From Thalassospira marina (GTDB lineage Bacteria > Pseudomonadota > Alphaproteobacteria > Rhodospirillales > Thalassospiraceae), in the NCBI RefSeq assembly GCF_002844375.1, contig NZ_CP024199.1:756001-820000 (forward strand): a DNA stretch of 64,000 nt, written 5' to 3'. The notes below the pieces were generated by a model. The model saw only the letters and a program-made list of their open reading frames with translations, searched no databases and was not told the DNA's origin. Shown here one piece after another: positions 53,456 through 62,230 of the stretch; the stretch's first letter is position 1; the number at the start of each line of letters is the position of its first letter. The position numbers were made by a program, and so were the translations under genes.

Positions 53456-53846
53456 TCCTTGATCCTCCCGTTCTTCTAGCTCTCCCTTCATCTCTCTCCA
53501 CTCTCCACTCTCCACTCTCCACTCTCCACTCTCCATTCTCCATTCTCCATTCTCCATTCTCCATTCTCCATTCTCCATTCTCCATTCTCCATTCTCTCTA
53601 TTCGCCTTCTTTCCTTTCCAGACCTGCCATTTGGCTGCCGGTTTTGCCGTGCGGTTTGGCTTTTTCTGTCTGTTTGCTGTTTTTCTTTGCGCGGCTCCGC
53701 CCGGTGCCAGATATTTGCATTGTTTGTATTTTTTCGTGCCGGGTGCTTTGCGCTTGGCATGACTGCGACCCATATTGCAGGGCAACAAACCAATGCCGCC
53801 GGGTTCCCGCCCCGGTCAGTATCTTCTGACACGGAGGAGTTTTATC
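53456..53846. other. Intergenic region DeoR to fumC with heptamer repeat
   Basis: 391 bp with no credible gene. It holds the heptamer repeat (53494-53591), a pyrimidine-rich tail, and the fumC ribosome binding site (GGAGGAG, 53833-53839). An open frame on the minus strand across the repeat translates to a 7-residue periodic peptide and is rejected as a gene. The fumC promoter should lie between 53600 and 53820. Confidence 0.7.
53494..53591. repeat. Heptanucleotide tandem repeat, 14 units in two blocks
   Basis: Six copies of CTCTCCA (53494-53535) are followed by eight copies of TTCTCCA (53536-53591), 98 bp in all with no interruption. The two unit types differ at one base and are each homogeneous. 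The flank on the left continues pyrimidine-rich. Seven is not a multiple of three, so copy-number change would shift any frame through it. It lies about 255 bp upstream of the fumC start. Confidence 0.97.
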
Positions 53847-55238
53847 GTGACCAAACAAGCCAGCACCCGTACCGAAAAAGACACCATGGGTGAAATTCAG
53901 GTGCCTTCGGACCGTTACTGGGGCGCACAGACCCAGCGGTCGAGCGAGAATTTCCGCATTGGCGGCGAAAAAATGCCCGAAGCCCTGATCCGTGCCTTTG
54001 GCCTGCAAAAGCTGGCAGCCGCCCGTGCCAACCGGGCACTCGGCAATCTGGAACCGAAAATTGCCGATGTTATTCAGGCGGCCGCCCGCGAAGTGGCCGA
54101 CGGTAAACTGTCCGATCATTTCCCGCTGGTGGTTTGGCAAACCGGGAGTGGCACGCAAACCAACATGAATGCCAATGAAGTCATCGCCAATCGTGCCTGT
54201 GAATATCTGGGGGCACCGCTGGGCCAGCGTGAGCCGGTCCATCCCAATGACCATGTCAATCGCGGTCAATCCTCGAATGACAGTTTCCCGACTGCCATGC
54301 ATATCGCCGCCGTGGTCGAGATCGAGGAACGTTTAAAGCCCGCCCTGCGCCATTTGCGCGAAACCCTTGAAACCAAAAGCCGCGCCTTTGATAAAATCGT
54401 CAAAATTGGCCGCACCCATATGCAGGATGCCGTGCCTCTGACATTGGGTCAGGAGTTTTCGGGTTATGCCGCGCAAATCGAACTTGGCCTTGATCGCATC
54501 GAAGATGGCCTGAAACGCCTGACCAAACTGGCACAGGGCGGCACGGCCCTTGGCACCGGTTTGAATGCCCCCGAAGGCTTCGACGAACAGTTTGCCCGTG
54601 AAATCAGCAGCCTGACCGGCCTGCAATTCGATACCGCCGCGAACAAGTTCGAGGCGCTGGCCGCCCATGATGCCTGCGTTGAAATGTCGGGTGTAATGAA
54701 TGTTCTGGCTGCATCGCTGATGAAAATTGGCAATGATATTCGCCTGCTGGGGTCTGGTCCGCGCTGCGGGCTGGGCGAACTGATTTTGCCCGCCAACGAA
54801 CCAGGGTCGTCGATAATGCCGGGCAAGGTCAACCCCACCCAGGCCGAAGCCCTGACCATGGTTTGCGCCCAGGTGATGGGCAACCATGTTGCGGTTACGG
54901 TTGCGGGCTCGAATGGCCATCTTGACCTTAATGTTTTCAAGCCGGTGATTATCTATAACCTGTTGCAATCCATCCGGCTGATTGCCGATGCCGCCGTCAG
55001 CTTTGCCGATCATTGTATTGCTGGCATCGAAGCTGACGAGGAAAAGATCAAATCCTATGTCGAACAAAGCCTGATGCTGGTAACCGCCCTTGCGCCGCAT
55101 ATTGGCTATGACAATGCTGCTGCCGTTGCCAAAAAGGCGCATGCCGAACGGTCCAGCCTTAAGGAAGCCGCCATCGCCCTGGGCCATCTGGATGCCGAAC
55201 GGTTTGACGAGCTAGTCCGCGCCGAAGACATGATCTGA
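53847..55238 (+). CDS. fumC: Class II fumarate hydratase
   Basis: Oxygen-stable fumarase of the TCA cycle, converting fumarate to malate. The 463-residue protein has the lyase signature GSSIMPGKVNP (about residues 320-330), the SSND-containing HVNRGQSSNDSFP and TGSGTQTNMNANEV, all typical. The start is a GTG at 53847 behind GGAGGAG with 7 nt spacing; the frame continues upstream without support. No other TCA genes are adjacent. A clean terminator follows. Confidence 0.97.
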   Translation: MTKQASTRTEKDTMGEIQVPSDRYWGAQTQRSSENFRIGGEKMPEALIRAFGLQKLAAARANRALGNLEPKIADVIQAAAREVADGKLSDHFPLVVWQTGSGTQTNMNANEVIANRACEYLGAPLGQREPVHPNDHVNRGQSSNDSFPTAMHIAAVVEIEERLKPALRHLRETLETKSRAFDKIVKIGRTHMQDAVPLTLGQEFSGYAAQIELGLDRIEDGLKRLTKLAQGGTALGTGLNAPEGFDEQFAREISSLTGLQFDTAANKFEALAAHDACVEMSGVMNVLAASLMKIGNDIRLLGSGPRCGLGELILPANEPGSSIMPGKVNPTQAEALTMVCAQVMGNHVAVTVAGSNGHLDLNVFKPVIIYNLLQSIRLIADAAVSFADHCIAGIEADEEKIKSYVEQSLMLVTALAPHIGYDNAAAVAKKAHAERSSLKEAAIALGHLDAERFDELVRAEDMI

Positions 55239-55287
55239 CCGGCTGTGCCCAAGCCGGGGCACCGTTTTGATCGTGCTGCCGATATGT

Positions 55288-55317
55288 TGGCCGGGTGTAT
55301 GACGCCCGGCCATTTTT
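55288..55317 (+). terminator. Terminator of fumC
   Basis: TGGCCGGG (55288-55295) and CCCGGCCA (55305-55312) with a 9-base loop, followed by TTTTTATT. It ends inside the stop codon region of the convergent DUF2867 gene. Confidence 0.9.
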
Positions 55318-55792
55318 ATTGCGGAAAAGCCGCCTTTAGCATGGTGGGGACAATCACCCTGTGAAACGGCATGATGGTCGCCAGATAGGCGCGTCCAAAC
55401 AGGTTATGGCGCTTCGTCAGGGTCGTGGTTGTAATCAGGGTCTGGTCCGTGCCGCAGGGTTCGGTTTCAACCACCAGTCGAAAATCAAGATGCCTGTCAT
55501 CAAGGCCCAGTGTGATCGATGTGTCTGAGCGCGCAATGACGGGGAAAAGGCCGATAATGTTCGGATCATTGCTGTCTTTGGCCCCGGACTTCAAACCAAA
55601 CGGCCGCACGATGGTGTCGCGCAACCGCATCAGATGAACAACCCAGTCTGGCCGCGATGACATGATTTTATGCGCCGCCATTTCCGGTGTGATGGCATGT
55701 TGGGTTGTGCGAATGCTGAACGCATCGGCCCAATCGGCATTTGGCATCGAAATATGGGGCAGGGAAACCGGAACAACAGATGTCTGGACCAC
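55316..55792 (-). CDS. DUF2867-like protein
   Basis: A 158-residue protein resembling DUF2867, a START-like small domain of unknown function. The stretch LVVETEPCGTDQTLITTTTL and the C-terminal FGRAYLATIMPFHRVIVP are typical. The start is a GTG at 55792 with AAGGA at 7 nt. It converges with fumC. No operon partner is visible. Confidence 0.72.
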   Translation of the reverse strand: MVQTSVVPVSLPHISMPNADWADAFSIRTTQHAITPEMAAHKIMSSRPDWVVHLMRLRDTIVRPFGLKSGAKDSNDPNIIGLFPVIARSDTSITLGLDDRHLDFRLVVETEPCGTDQTLITTTTLTKRHNLFGRAYLATIMPFHRVIVPTMLKAAFPQ

Positions 55793-56036
55793 AATGCAAT
55801 CCTTTTCGGATGGGGCAATACGGCGCTATCATAGTGCTAAATTGCTGATTTGTCTGGTTTAATTGTGTGTTTTTGGCCTTGTTGTGTGCCAGATTACAGC
55901 CGGGTGGCGGATGCGCCACATAGCCGGCAGGTGGATTGGCAAAATTTCGCATCAACCCTGTATGGAACGGCATTTTCTGGCGAGGAATTGATATAGGATA
56001 TTGCTGAGAAACCATCGATTGGGCATATCTTTTCCC

Positions 56037-56615
56037 ATGGCAGCAGGAATTTCAGCATATCTGTCGTTTCCTGCCGCGATGCTTATGGCATTGCGCGCAC
56101 GGCTACGGCGCACCCGGGATGGTGCTAAATGCTCCCCGCAACATGGTCTGCGGGTGTGGGGGCTGATTTGTGTTGTCATGCTGGCTACGCTGACCCAGGC
56201 GGGTGTCCCGCTTGCCCTGCATGGGGCGGGTGGAAGCGGGCCGGGTTCGATGCAGGCTGCGTCAGATATTATTTATATCTGTACAGGCAGCGGCATTCAG
56301 CCTGTTCGCCTTGTTGCGCTTGGCGATGGCCAAACCGGTATTTCCCCCACACTGGCGAGTGATGGTGCAAGTACCGAAACGACCCAATCACAAAACCAGC
56401 CAGAAACCCGAAGCAGTGGCAAACCGGCCGCGTCACATGCCTTTTGCGCCCACTGCGCCTTTTGTCATGTATTGCCGGTTATCACTGCCGGTTTTTCCTG
56501 GTCGCACCCTGTGGTGCAAACCCGGTTTGTGGCCTTTCGCGCGGGTAAAAATGCCCGCTATGAAATGGCGGCACACGGGTTTGATGCCCGCGGTCCTCCT
56601 GCCTTTTCTGCCTGA
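56037..56615 (+). CDS. DUF2946-like protein, copper-associated
   Basis: A 192-residue protein with one N-proximal hydrophobic segment (GLICVVMLATLTQAGVPLAL) and a Cys/His cluster HAFCAHCAFCH near residue 145, a layout seen in DUF2946 proteins that lie beside copper-homeostasis genes. The start is uncertain: ATG 56037 is used, but a TTG at 56001 and ATGs at 56079 and 56085 are also in frame and none has a good ribosome binding site. The PCu(A)C gene begins 41 nt after its stop. The CxxCxxC cluster suggests metal binding. Confidence 0.7.
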   Translation: MAAGISAYLSFPAAMLMALRARLRRTRDGAKCSPQHGLRVWGLICVVMLATLTQAGVPLALHGAGGSGPGSMQAASDIIYICTGSGIQPVRLVALGDGQTGISPTLASDGASTETTQSQNQPETRSSGKPAASHAFCAHCAFCHVLPVITAGFSWSHPVVQTRFVAFRAGKNARYEMAAHGFDARGPPAFSA

Positions 56616-56656
56616 CAAAGACATATCCCACTTCAAATTCAGACAGGTAGAATATC

Positions 56657-57238
56657 ATGCGTAAAGCACTTTTCGCAGGGGCAGCCATTGCTGCCGGTTT
56701 GTTTGCAGCCCTTCCGGCATTTGCCAATGACATTTCCATTTCCAACGCCTGGAGCAAGGAAAGCCTTGGCCGCGTGCCCAATGGGGCTGTGTTTTTCAAT
56801 GTTGAAAATGCAGGCGACGGGGATCGCATTATTGGGGCGACATCCGAAATTGCCGATAAGACCGAACTGCATACCCACATCATGAAAGACAATGTGATGA
56901 AGATGCGCCAGGTCGAAGGCGGTGTTGAGGTTCCTGCGCATGGCGGCGTTGCTTTCAAACCCGGCAGCTATCACGTCATGCTTTTGGGGCTGCATGACCC
57001 GCTAAAGGCTGGTCAGCACATTTCCCTGACTTTGCAGTTTGAAAAGGCCGGTAATGTCCCGGTCGAGGCCGAAGTTCTTTCACTTGATGACGCGGCGAAA
57101 ATGTCGGCCCATGGTGAAATGAAAATGGATATGAAACATGGCATGGATGGTGCCATGGATAGCGCCAAAGAAGGTGCCATGGATGGCAGCATGGACCATT
57201 CCGCCCATGGCGGCACCATGGGTAAGATGAAAAACTGA
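56657..57238 (+). CDS. Periplasmic copper chaperone PCu(A)C with Met/His-rich tail
   Basis: A 193-residue exported protein of the PCu(A)C (DUF461) family, which delivers Cu(I) to the CuA site of cytochrome oxidase. The signal peptide (about 1-23, ending AFA-NDI) is followed by the domain with HTHIMKDNVMKMRQ and the later YHVML, carrying the His/Met copper ligands. The last 40 residues are unusually rich in Met, His, Asp and Gly (for example KMDMKHGMDGAMD), probably a second copper-binding tail. It follows the DUF2946-like gene. Confidence 0.93.
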   Translation: MRKALFAGAAIAAGLFAALPAFANDISISNAWSKESLGRVPNGAVFFNVENAGDGDRIIGATSEIADKTELHTHIMKDNVMKMRQVEGGVEVPAHGGVAFKPGSYHVMLLGLHDPLKAGQHISLTLQFEKAGNVPVEAEVLSLDDAAKMSAHGEMKMDMKHGMDGAMDSAKEGAMDGSMDHSAHGGTMGKMKN

Positions 57239-57405
57239 TCTACCGGTTTTTTATCTGACGGGCAGCGCAAGGCTGTCTATTTGGCTGGGGCCGGGGATAG
57301 GCCCTTTCGCCCGTTTCATACAGGGGGTGCGGATTGAACCGCGCCCCTTTTGCCGTCATGATGGGGTACTGTTCAAACCCGCCCCAACCGCCAGGACAAT
57401 GCCCC

Positions 57406-57900
57406 ATGCCCACGATTGATGATCTGATTTCCCGTCTTAATCTGTTGCCCCATCCGGAAGGCGGCTATTACGCCGAAACGTTTCGTGCCGACGAAACCAC
57501 CAATCCCGGCGGGCGTTACCCAAGCGATCGGTCAACGGGGACGGCGATATATTATCTGTTAACCCCCGATACCTTTTCGGGCATGCATATCCTGACCTCG
57601 GATGAAATCTTTCATTTCTATCTGGGCGACGCGGTTGAACAGTTGCACCTGTTTGCCGATGGCAGCCACAGAATGGTTGAAATTGGTACCGATATTGTCG
57701 CCGGGCAAAGACCGCAAATGGTGGTGCCTAATAATGTCTGGCAGGGCGCACGCCTTAAACCAGGCGGGCAATTTGCCCTGCTGGGCTGCACAGTGGCACC
57801 GGGTTTTGACTTCGCCGATTTTTCAATGGGCAAACGCGCCGATCTGGTAAAACGCTGGCCGGATGCAACGGATATGATAACGGCCTTGACCCGCGACTGA
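57406..57900 (+). CDS. Cupin DUF985 (Cupin_5) protein
   Basis: A 164-residue single-domain cupin. LPHPEGGYYAETFR is the family signature, then TAIYYLLTPDTFSGMH, DEIFHFYLGD and the C-terminal CTVAPGFDFADFSMG. Cupin_5 proteins lack a firm biochemical role. ATG at 57406 follows AGGA; the open frame upstream to 57334 is not supported. The LysE gene lies 48 nt downstream on the same strand, and the two may be cotranscribed. Confidence 0.9.
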   Translation: MPTIDDLISRLNLLPHPEGGYYAETFRADETTNPGGRYPSDRSTGTAIYYLLTPDTFSGMHILTSDEIFHFYLGDAVEQLHLFADGSHRMVEIGTDIVAGQRPQMVVPNNVWQGARLKPGGQFALLGCTVAPGFDFADFSMGKRADLVKRWPDATDMITALTRD

Positions 57901-57948
57901 TTTTACGGCGCAATCACCCCATCAATTGATTGTTTGGCGGAGTTTACG

Positions 57949-58599
57949 ATGTCGTTCGATACATGGCTGGTATTTGCCGGGGCGGCTTTTGCGCTTGCGA
58001 TGGCGCCGGGGCCCAACAACCTGATGGCGATGTTTAATGGTGCGCGCCATGGTGTGGTGGCATCCGCGCTTGGCGGTATTGGCCGTCTGCTGGCCTTTAC
58101 CCTGATGATCACGGTGACGGCAACCGGGCTGGGCGTTGTGCTTGCCGCAAGCGAACTTGCCTTTGGTATCATCAAATGGGCCGGGGCGGCATATCTGGTG
58201 TATCTGGGCATTAAAACCTGGCGCAGCCACGTGGCATCGGCCAGCGACGATGGGGCGGTAAACCTGCCAGAAGACGACTTGGTCTTTGCCGCGCGCCCAC
58301 GTGCCTTTGATCTGGCCCGTCGCGAATTTTTAACTGCGGTGGGGAACCCCAAGGCGATCCTGATTTTTACGGCCTTTTTCCCGCAATTTTTGAATGCGCA
58401 GCATCCCTATGGCGGGCAGTTCGCCATTATGGGCGTTACATTTCTGGCGATGGAAGCCTGCGTATTGCTGGCTTACGGCCTGGTGGGCGGGCAGGTGAAG
58501 GGCTTTGTGCGGTCTGCCCGGCATTTGCGCATTCTTAACCGCGTTAGCGGAGGTGTGCTGATTGGTGCCGGTGCCATGCTCGCCGCTGCGCGCCGGTAA
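57949..58599 (+). CDS. LysE/RhtB-family amino acid exporter
   Basis: A 216-residue membrane exporter with about six helices. The family start MAPGPNNLMAMFNGARHG and the LTAVGNPKAILIFTAFFPQF segment are diagnostic. Members export amino acids such as lysine, threonine or homoserine lactones; the substrate is not defined. ATG at 57949 follows GGCGGAG; the in-frame start at 57934 is less likely. A strong terminator follows. Confidence 0.93.
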   Translation: MSFDTWLVFAGAAFALAMAPGPNNLMAMFNGARHGVVASALGGIGRLLAFTLMITVTATGLGVVLAASELAFGIIKWAGAAYLVYLGIKTWRSHVASASDDGAVNLPEDDLVFAARPRAFDLARREFLTAVGNPKAILIFTAFFPQFLNAQHPYGGQFAIMGVTFLAMEACVLLAYGLVGGQVKGFVRSARHLRILNRVSGGVLIGAGAMLAAARR

Positions 58600-58656
58600 T
58601 TCTGATTCCGGCAGTTCGGGCATTATTGCCGGGTTATTGCGCTGGAGCTTAAAGAC

Positions 58657-58685
58657 AAACGGGCTGCCGATGAGGCAGCCCGTTT
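58657..58685 (+). terminator. Terminator after the cupin-LysE pair
   Basis: AAACGGGCTGCC (58657-58668) and GGCAGCCCGTTT (58674-58685), 5-base loop, followed by TGCATAAA. It is close to the end of the convergent membrane-protein gene and may work for both. Confidence 0.88.
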
Positions 58686-58710
58686 TGCATAAAGGCAGTG
58701 GGTTAAATGC

Positions 58711-59061
58711 TTAATTGCCGTTGGCAAAGATGCTTGCCAGGCAGGCGCCAAACACAACCAGCGTAACAACCGCCATCAGATAGGCCCAATAGCGCACCTT
58801 GATGAAAAAGATGCTGTCGCCACGTTTCAGCAAAACGGTTTCGCCGGTTTTTTCGTCCAGCAATTCGCGGCCCTTGTCGGACCGTTCCAGCCAGCGCACG
58901 GTTTGAAACGCCGCTAGTGTCGCGCCCAGAATGATAATGGCCGGTGCCAGGTCCTGGGGAACATATTGTTCAATCAGCGCATAGAAAAACAAGGAAATCA
59001 GCGCGCCAACCAGGGCGCCCAGCGGCAGCAAAATGCCCCAGCCTCTCCAGACAATAAACAT
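58711..59061 (-). CDS. Small membrane protein of unknown function
   Basis: A 116-residue protein with three hydrophobic helices (about residues 8-30, 40-58 and 88-110) and a short basic/acidic loop with a DEKTGETVLLKRGD segment. ATG at 59061 follows AGAGGG with good spacing; the frame opens further upstream. The WRGWGILLPL N-terminus recurs in small unknown membrane proteins of proteobacteria. No functional hint from neighbours. Confidence 0.75.
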   Translation of the reverse strand: MFIVWRGWGILLPLGALVGALISLFFYALIEQYVPQDLAPAIIILGATLAAFQTVRWLERSDKGRELLDEKTGETVLLKRGDSIFFIKVRYWAYLMAVVTLVVFGACLASIFANGN

Positions 59062-59218
59062 ATAACCCTCTGTGTTTGCTTTGTTTATTTTTAAGCTCGA
59101 TGCAGGGGATATATGACCCAGGATTGATTTTCTGAAAACAGGAAATTGCACAATTCTCCAGAAATTTCACATCTTTGAAAAGCGGGCTGCTTTTGATGGC
59201 TGGGATTGCGCAAAGAAA

Positions 59219-59246
59219 AAGGGACGCATTGTCTGCTGCGTCCCTT
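59219..59246 (-). terminator. Terminator of the dpp operon
   Basis: AAGGGACGCA (59219-59228) and TGCGTCCCTT (59237-59246) with an 8-base loop; on the minus strand a U-rich run (TTTTTCTTTG) follows. It lies 35 nt after the dppF stop. Confidence 0.88.
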
Positions 59247-59280
59247 GTGAATGCCGTTTGATCGCGGGAGTAAGGCGAAA

Positions 59281-60276
59281 TCAGGAGATTTCTTCTACCC
59301 GGTGGCAAGCGACCTCGCGGCCTTCAAAAACGCGCAGTTCCGGGCGAACCTGGGCACATTGCTCGGTCGCAAACGGGCACCGCTTGTGAAAGGCGCAACC
59401 CGATGGCGGGTTGATCGGTGATGGCAGTTCACCCTTTAACGGTTCGGCCTTTACCCGGTGTGCCGGGTCGATTTTCGGGGCGGAAGCCAGAAGGGCGCGG
59501 GTATAGGGGTGAAGCGGGCGGTTAAACAGTTCCTCGGTCGGGCCTTTTTCGGCAACCCGGCCCAGATACATCACCATCACATCATCGGCGATATGCTGCA
59601 CCACCGAAAGGTCGTGCGAAATGAAGACATAGGCGACATTCATTTCGTCCTGCAGGTCCATCATCAGGTTCAAAACCTGTGCCTGTACGGATACGTCCAG
59701 TGCTGAAACCGGCTCGTCGGCAACAATGACCTTGGGCTCCAGGATCAGTGCGCGGGCAATGGCGATACGCTGGCGCTGACCACCTGAAAACATATGCGGG
59801 TAACGCCCGTAAAATTCGGGACGCAGGCCAACTTTTGCCATTGTGTCGCGAACACGTTCCTGCCGTTCCTTGCGGCCCAGCTTGTCCATGTTCAGCAATA
59901 CCGGCTCTTCCAGAATCTGCCCGACTTTTTTACGCGGGTTAAGCGACCCATAGGGGTTCTGGAAAATCATCTGCACGGTGCGGCGAAACAGCTTCGCATC
60001 TTTTTCCGAAAGATTGCCAACCGCTTCGCCATTGATTTTAAGCGCACCCGAAGACGGCTTCTCAATCAGGGTCAACTGGCGCCCAAGGGTGGATTTGCCA
60101 CAGCCTGATTCACCAACAACCGCCAGCGTCTTTCTGGCTTCAAGCGAAAATGAAACCCCGTCCAGCGCCTTTACCGACGCAGTGGGCTTGCCAAAACCGC
60201 CACCCACCGTGTAATGCCGCGCCAGATTGTCGCCTTCCATCAGGGCGACGCCGGGTTTTGATTCAAGAAAGCTCAT
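59281..60276 (-). CDS. dppF: Dipeptide/oligopeptide ABC transporter ATPase (DppF type)
   Basis: A 331-residue ATPase. Walker A GESGCGKST, signature SGGQRQRIAIARAL and Walker B VIVADEPVSALD are intact, followed by the oligopeptide-transporter C-terminal domain with the Cys-rich CAFHKRCPFATEQC that can bind an iron-sulfur or metal centre. The ATG overlaps the dppD stop by 1 nt. It is the last gene of the dppABCDF operon. Confidence 0.95.
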   Translation of the reverse strand: MSFLESKPGVALMEGDNLARHYTVGGGFGKPTASVKALDGVSFSLEARKTLAVVGESGCGKSTLGRQLTLIEKPSSGALKINGEAVGNLSEKDAKLFRRTVQMIFQNPYGSLNPRKKVGQILEEPVLLNMDKLGRKERQERVRDTMAKVGLRPEFYGRYPHMFSGGQRQRIAIARALILEPKVIVADEPVSALDVSVQAQVLNLMMDLQDEMNVAYVFISHDLSVVQHIADDVMVMYLGRVAEKGPTEELFNRPLHPYTRALLASAPKIDPAHRVKAEPLKGELPSPINPPSGCAFHKRCPFATEQCAQVRPELRVFEGREVACHRVEEIS

Positions 60277-61265
60277 TATGCGGTCCTCCCGGTCGGCTGG
60301 CCGTTATCATCAAGCGGATAGAAGCAGCGAACATCGCGACCGTAATAATCGCCAACCAGCGGCTGCTGGGCGACGCATTTATCCGTGGCATAGCGGCAAC
60401 GCGGGCTAAGCAGGCAGCCTTTCGGGCGGTCATGCGCACCTGGAACCACACCAGGAATGGTGCGCAGGCGGTCATGACCGGCAGAACGTTCCGGCAGGGC
60501 CTCAAGCAGGGCCTGGGTATAGGGGTGGCGCGGGGCGGCAAACAGGCCGTCTGCCGGGCCGCTTTCAAAAAGCTGGCCCGCATACATCACCTGGATGCGG
60601 TCTGCGGCCTCGGATACCAGTGCCAGATCGTGGGTAATCAGGATCAGAGCCATATCGCTGTCAGATTGCAGTTTCAATAGCAGGTCAATGATCTGGGCCT
60701 GAATGGTCACGTCCAGTGCGGTAGTGGGTTCGTCGGCGACCAGCAGGCGCGGGTTACACGCAATGGCCATCGCAATCACGATACGCTGGCTCATCCCACC
60801 AGAAAGCTGGTGGGGATAGGCCTTCATGCGTGATTTCGGGTCGGGAATACCCACCTGGTTAAGCAGATCCAGGGTGCGTTCACGACGCTGGCGTTTATTG
60901 CCACCTTCATGAACCTTCAGGGCTTCCATGATCTGGGTTTCAACCGTGTAGCACGGATTAAGTGCCGACATCGGGTCCTGAAAGATCATGGCAATGTCTT
61001 TGCCGGTGATGTTTCGGCGCTTGCGCGCCGGCATCTTGAGCAGGTCCTGCCCGTCAAAGGTCAGGCTGTCGGCGGTGACACGGCCGGGATAATCGATCAG
61101 CCCCATCAGGGCGAGTGAACTGACAGATTTGCCAGAACCCGATTCACCAACGATGCCCAGGACTTCACCACGTTCAACCGAATAGCTGACGGAATCAACT
61201 GCCCGGAACGGATTGCTTTCCGAGCCAAATTCGACCGTCAGGTTTTTAACTTCCAAAAGTGCCAT
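60276..61265 (-). CDS. dppD: Dipeptide/oligopeptide ABC transporter ATPase (DppD type)
   Basis: A 329-residue ATPase. Walker A GESGSGKSVSS, signature SGGMSQRIVIAMAI and Walker B LLVADEPTTALD are intact, and the C-terminal domain has CLLSPRCRYATDKC. The 'SVSS' after the Walker lysine and 'SGGMSQR' are the DppD/OppD form. ATG at 61265 starts 6 nt after the dppC stop, and it overlaps dppF by 1 nt. Confidence 0.95.
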   Translation of the reverse strand: MALLEVKNLTVEFGSESNPFRAVDSVSYSVERGEVLGIVGESGSGKSVSSLALMGLIDYPGRVTADSLTFDGQDLLKMPARKRRNITGKDIAMIFQDPMSALNPCYTVETQIMEALKVHEGGNKRQRRERTLDLLNQVGIPDPKSRMKAYPHQLSGGMSQRIVIAMAIACNPRLLVADEPTTALDVTIQAQIIDLLLKLQSDSDMALILITHDLALVSEAADRIQVMYAGQLFESGPADGLFAAPRHPYTQALLEALPERSAGHDRLRTIPGVVPGAHDRPKGCLLSPRCRYATDKCVAQQPLVGDYYGRDVRCFYPLDDNGQPTGRTA

Positions 61266-61271
61266 GACGAT

Positions 61272-62216
61272 TTACCGCTTCATCTTGGGATCGAGGGCAT
61301 CGCGCAGACCATCACCCATAAGGTTAAAGGCAAGCACGGTGATCAGGATGCACAGGCCGGGGAACGTAACGATCCACCAGGCGGAACCAACGAATTCGCG
61401 GGCATTTGCCAGCATCGAACCCCATTCCGGCGTTGGCGGCTGGGCACCAAGACCCAGAAAGCCAAGGGCCGCGGCATCCAGAATGGCATTGGAAATACCC
61501 AGCGTGCCCTGAACGATCAACGGGGCGGCACAGTTGGGCAGGATGTTGATGAACATCTGGCGCAGGGCACCGGCACCGGCAATTTGCGATGCGGTGACAT
61601 ATTCCTTGTTCAGTTCCGAAATTACCGAGGCACGGGTCAGGCGCACATAATGGGGCAACTGGACAATGGCGATGGCCAGCATCGCATTGATCAGGTTCGG
61701 GCCAAGGATGGTCACAATCGCAAGGGCCAGCACCAGGCTTGGGATGGACAGCATGATATCCATGACACGCATGATGCCAACTTCGACCCAGCCGCGGAAA
61801 TAACCGGCAGCAAGGCCCAGCGTGATGCCCGAAACAACCGAAATCACCACAACAAACAGGCCGATAAAGACCGAAAGCTGCGCGCCATACATCAGGCGTG
61901 AAACCATGTCACGGCCAACTGCATCGGTGCCAAGCAGATATTCCGAACTGCCGCCTTCCTGCCATGCCGGAGGCATCTGGATGGCGGTACGGTCCTGCGA
62001 AATCGGATCGTGCGGTGCAACGACCTGGGCAAAAATGGCCAGGAAAACGACAATTGCCACAACAACAAGACCGGCAAGGGCACCACGGTTCTGGCGGAAA
62101 TAGTGCCAGAATTCGGCCAGCGGCGAGGGCGGCTTTGCCACCATGCTGGCTTCGAGTTCCTTAAGCGCGGCATCGTCCTGTTCGGGCGAAGTAGCGGGAT
62201 TTGTTTGTGTATTCAT
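61272..62216 (-). CDS. dppC: Dipeptide ABC transporter permease (DppC type)
   Basis: A 314-residue permease with an N-terminal cytoplasmic stretch, one leading helix (about 45-65) and a five-helix BPD_transp_1 domain. LGTDAVGRDMVSRLMYG and LGLGAQPPTPEWGSMLANA are typical of the OppC/DppC branch. It lies 14 nt after dppB and 6 nt before dppD. Confidence 0.95.
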   Translation of the reverse strand: MNTQTNPATSPEQDDAALKELEASMVAKPPSPLAEFWHYFRQNRGALAGLVVVAIVVFLAIFAQVVAPHDPISQDRTAIQMPPAWQEGGSSEYLLGTDAVGRDMVSRLMYGAQLSVFIGLFVVVISVVSGITLGLAAGYFRGWVEVGIMRVMDIMLSIPSLVLALAIVTILGPNLINAMLAIAIVQLPHYVRLTRASVISELNKEYVTASQIAGAGALRQMFINILPNCAAPLIVQGTLGISNAILDAAALGFLGLGAQPPTPEWGSMLANAREFVGSAWWIVTFPGLCILITVLAFNLMGDGLRDALDPKMKR

Positions 62217-62230
62217 AAACTTGCCATCCC

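Noticed and set aside
53494..53591. Possible CRISPR array
   Set aside because: Units are 7 bp and directly adjacent, with no spacers; no cas genes.
53186..53788. Minus-strand open frame of 200 codons with a 7-residue periodic peptide
   Set aside because: The periodicity follows from reading a 7-bp DNA repeat in three codon phases. The rest is antisense to the DeoR gene and there is no ribosome binding site. It is a by-product of the repeat.
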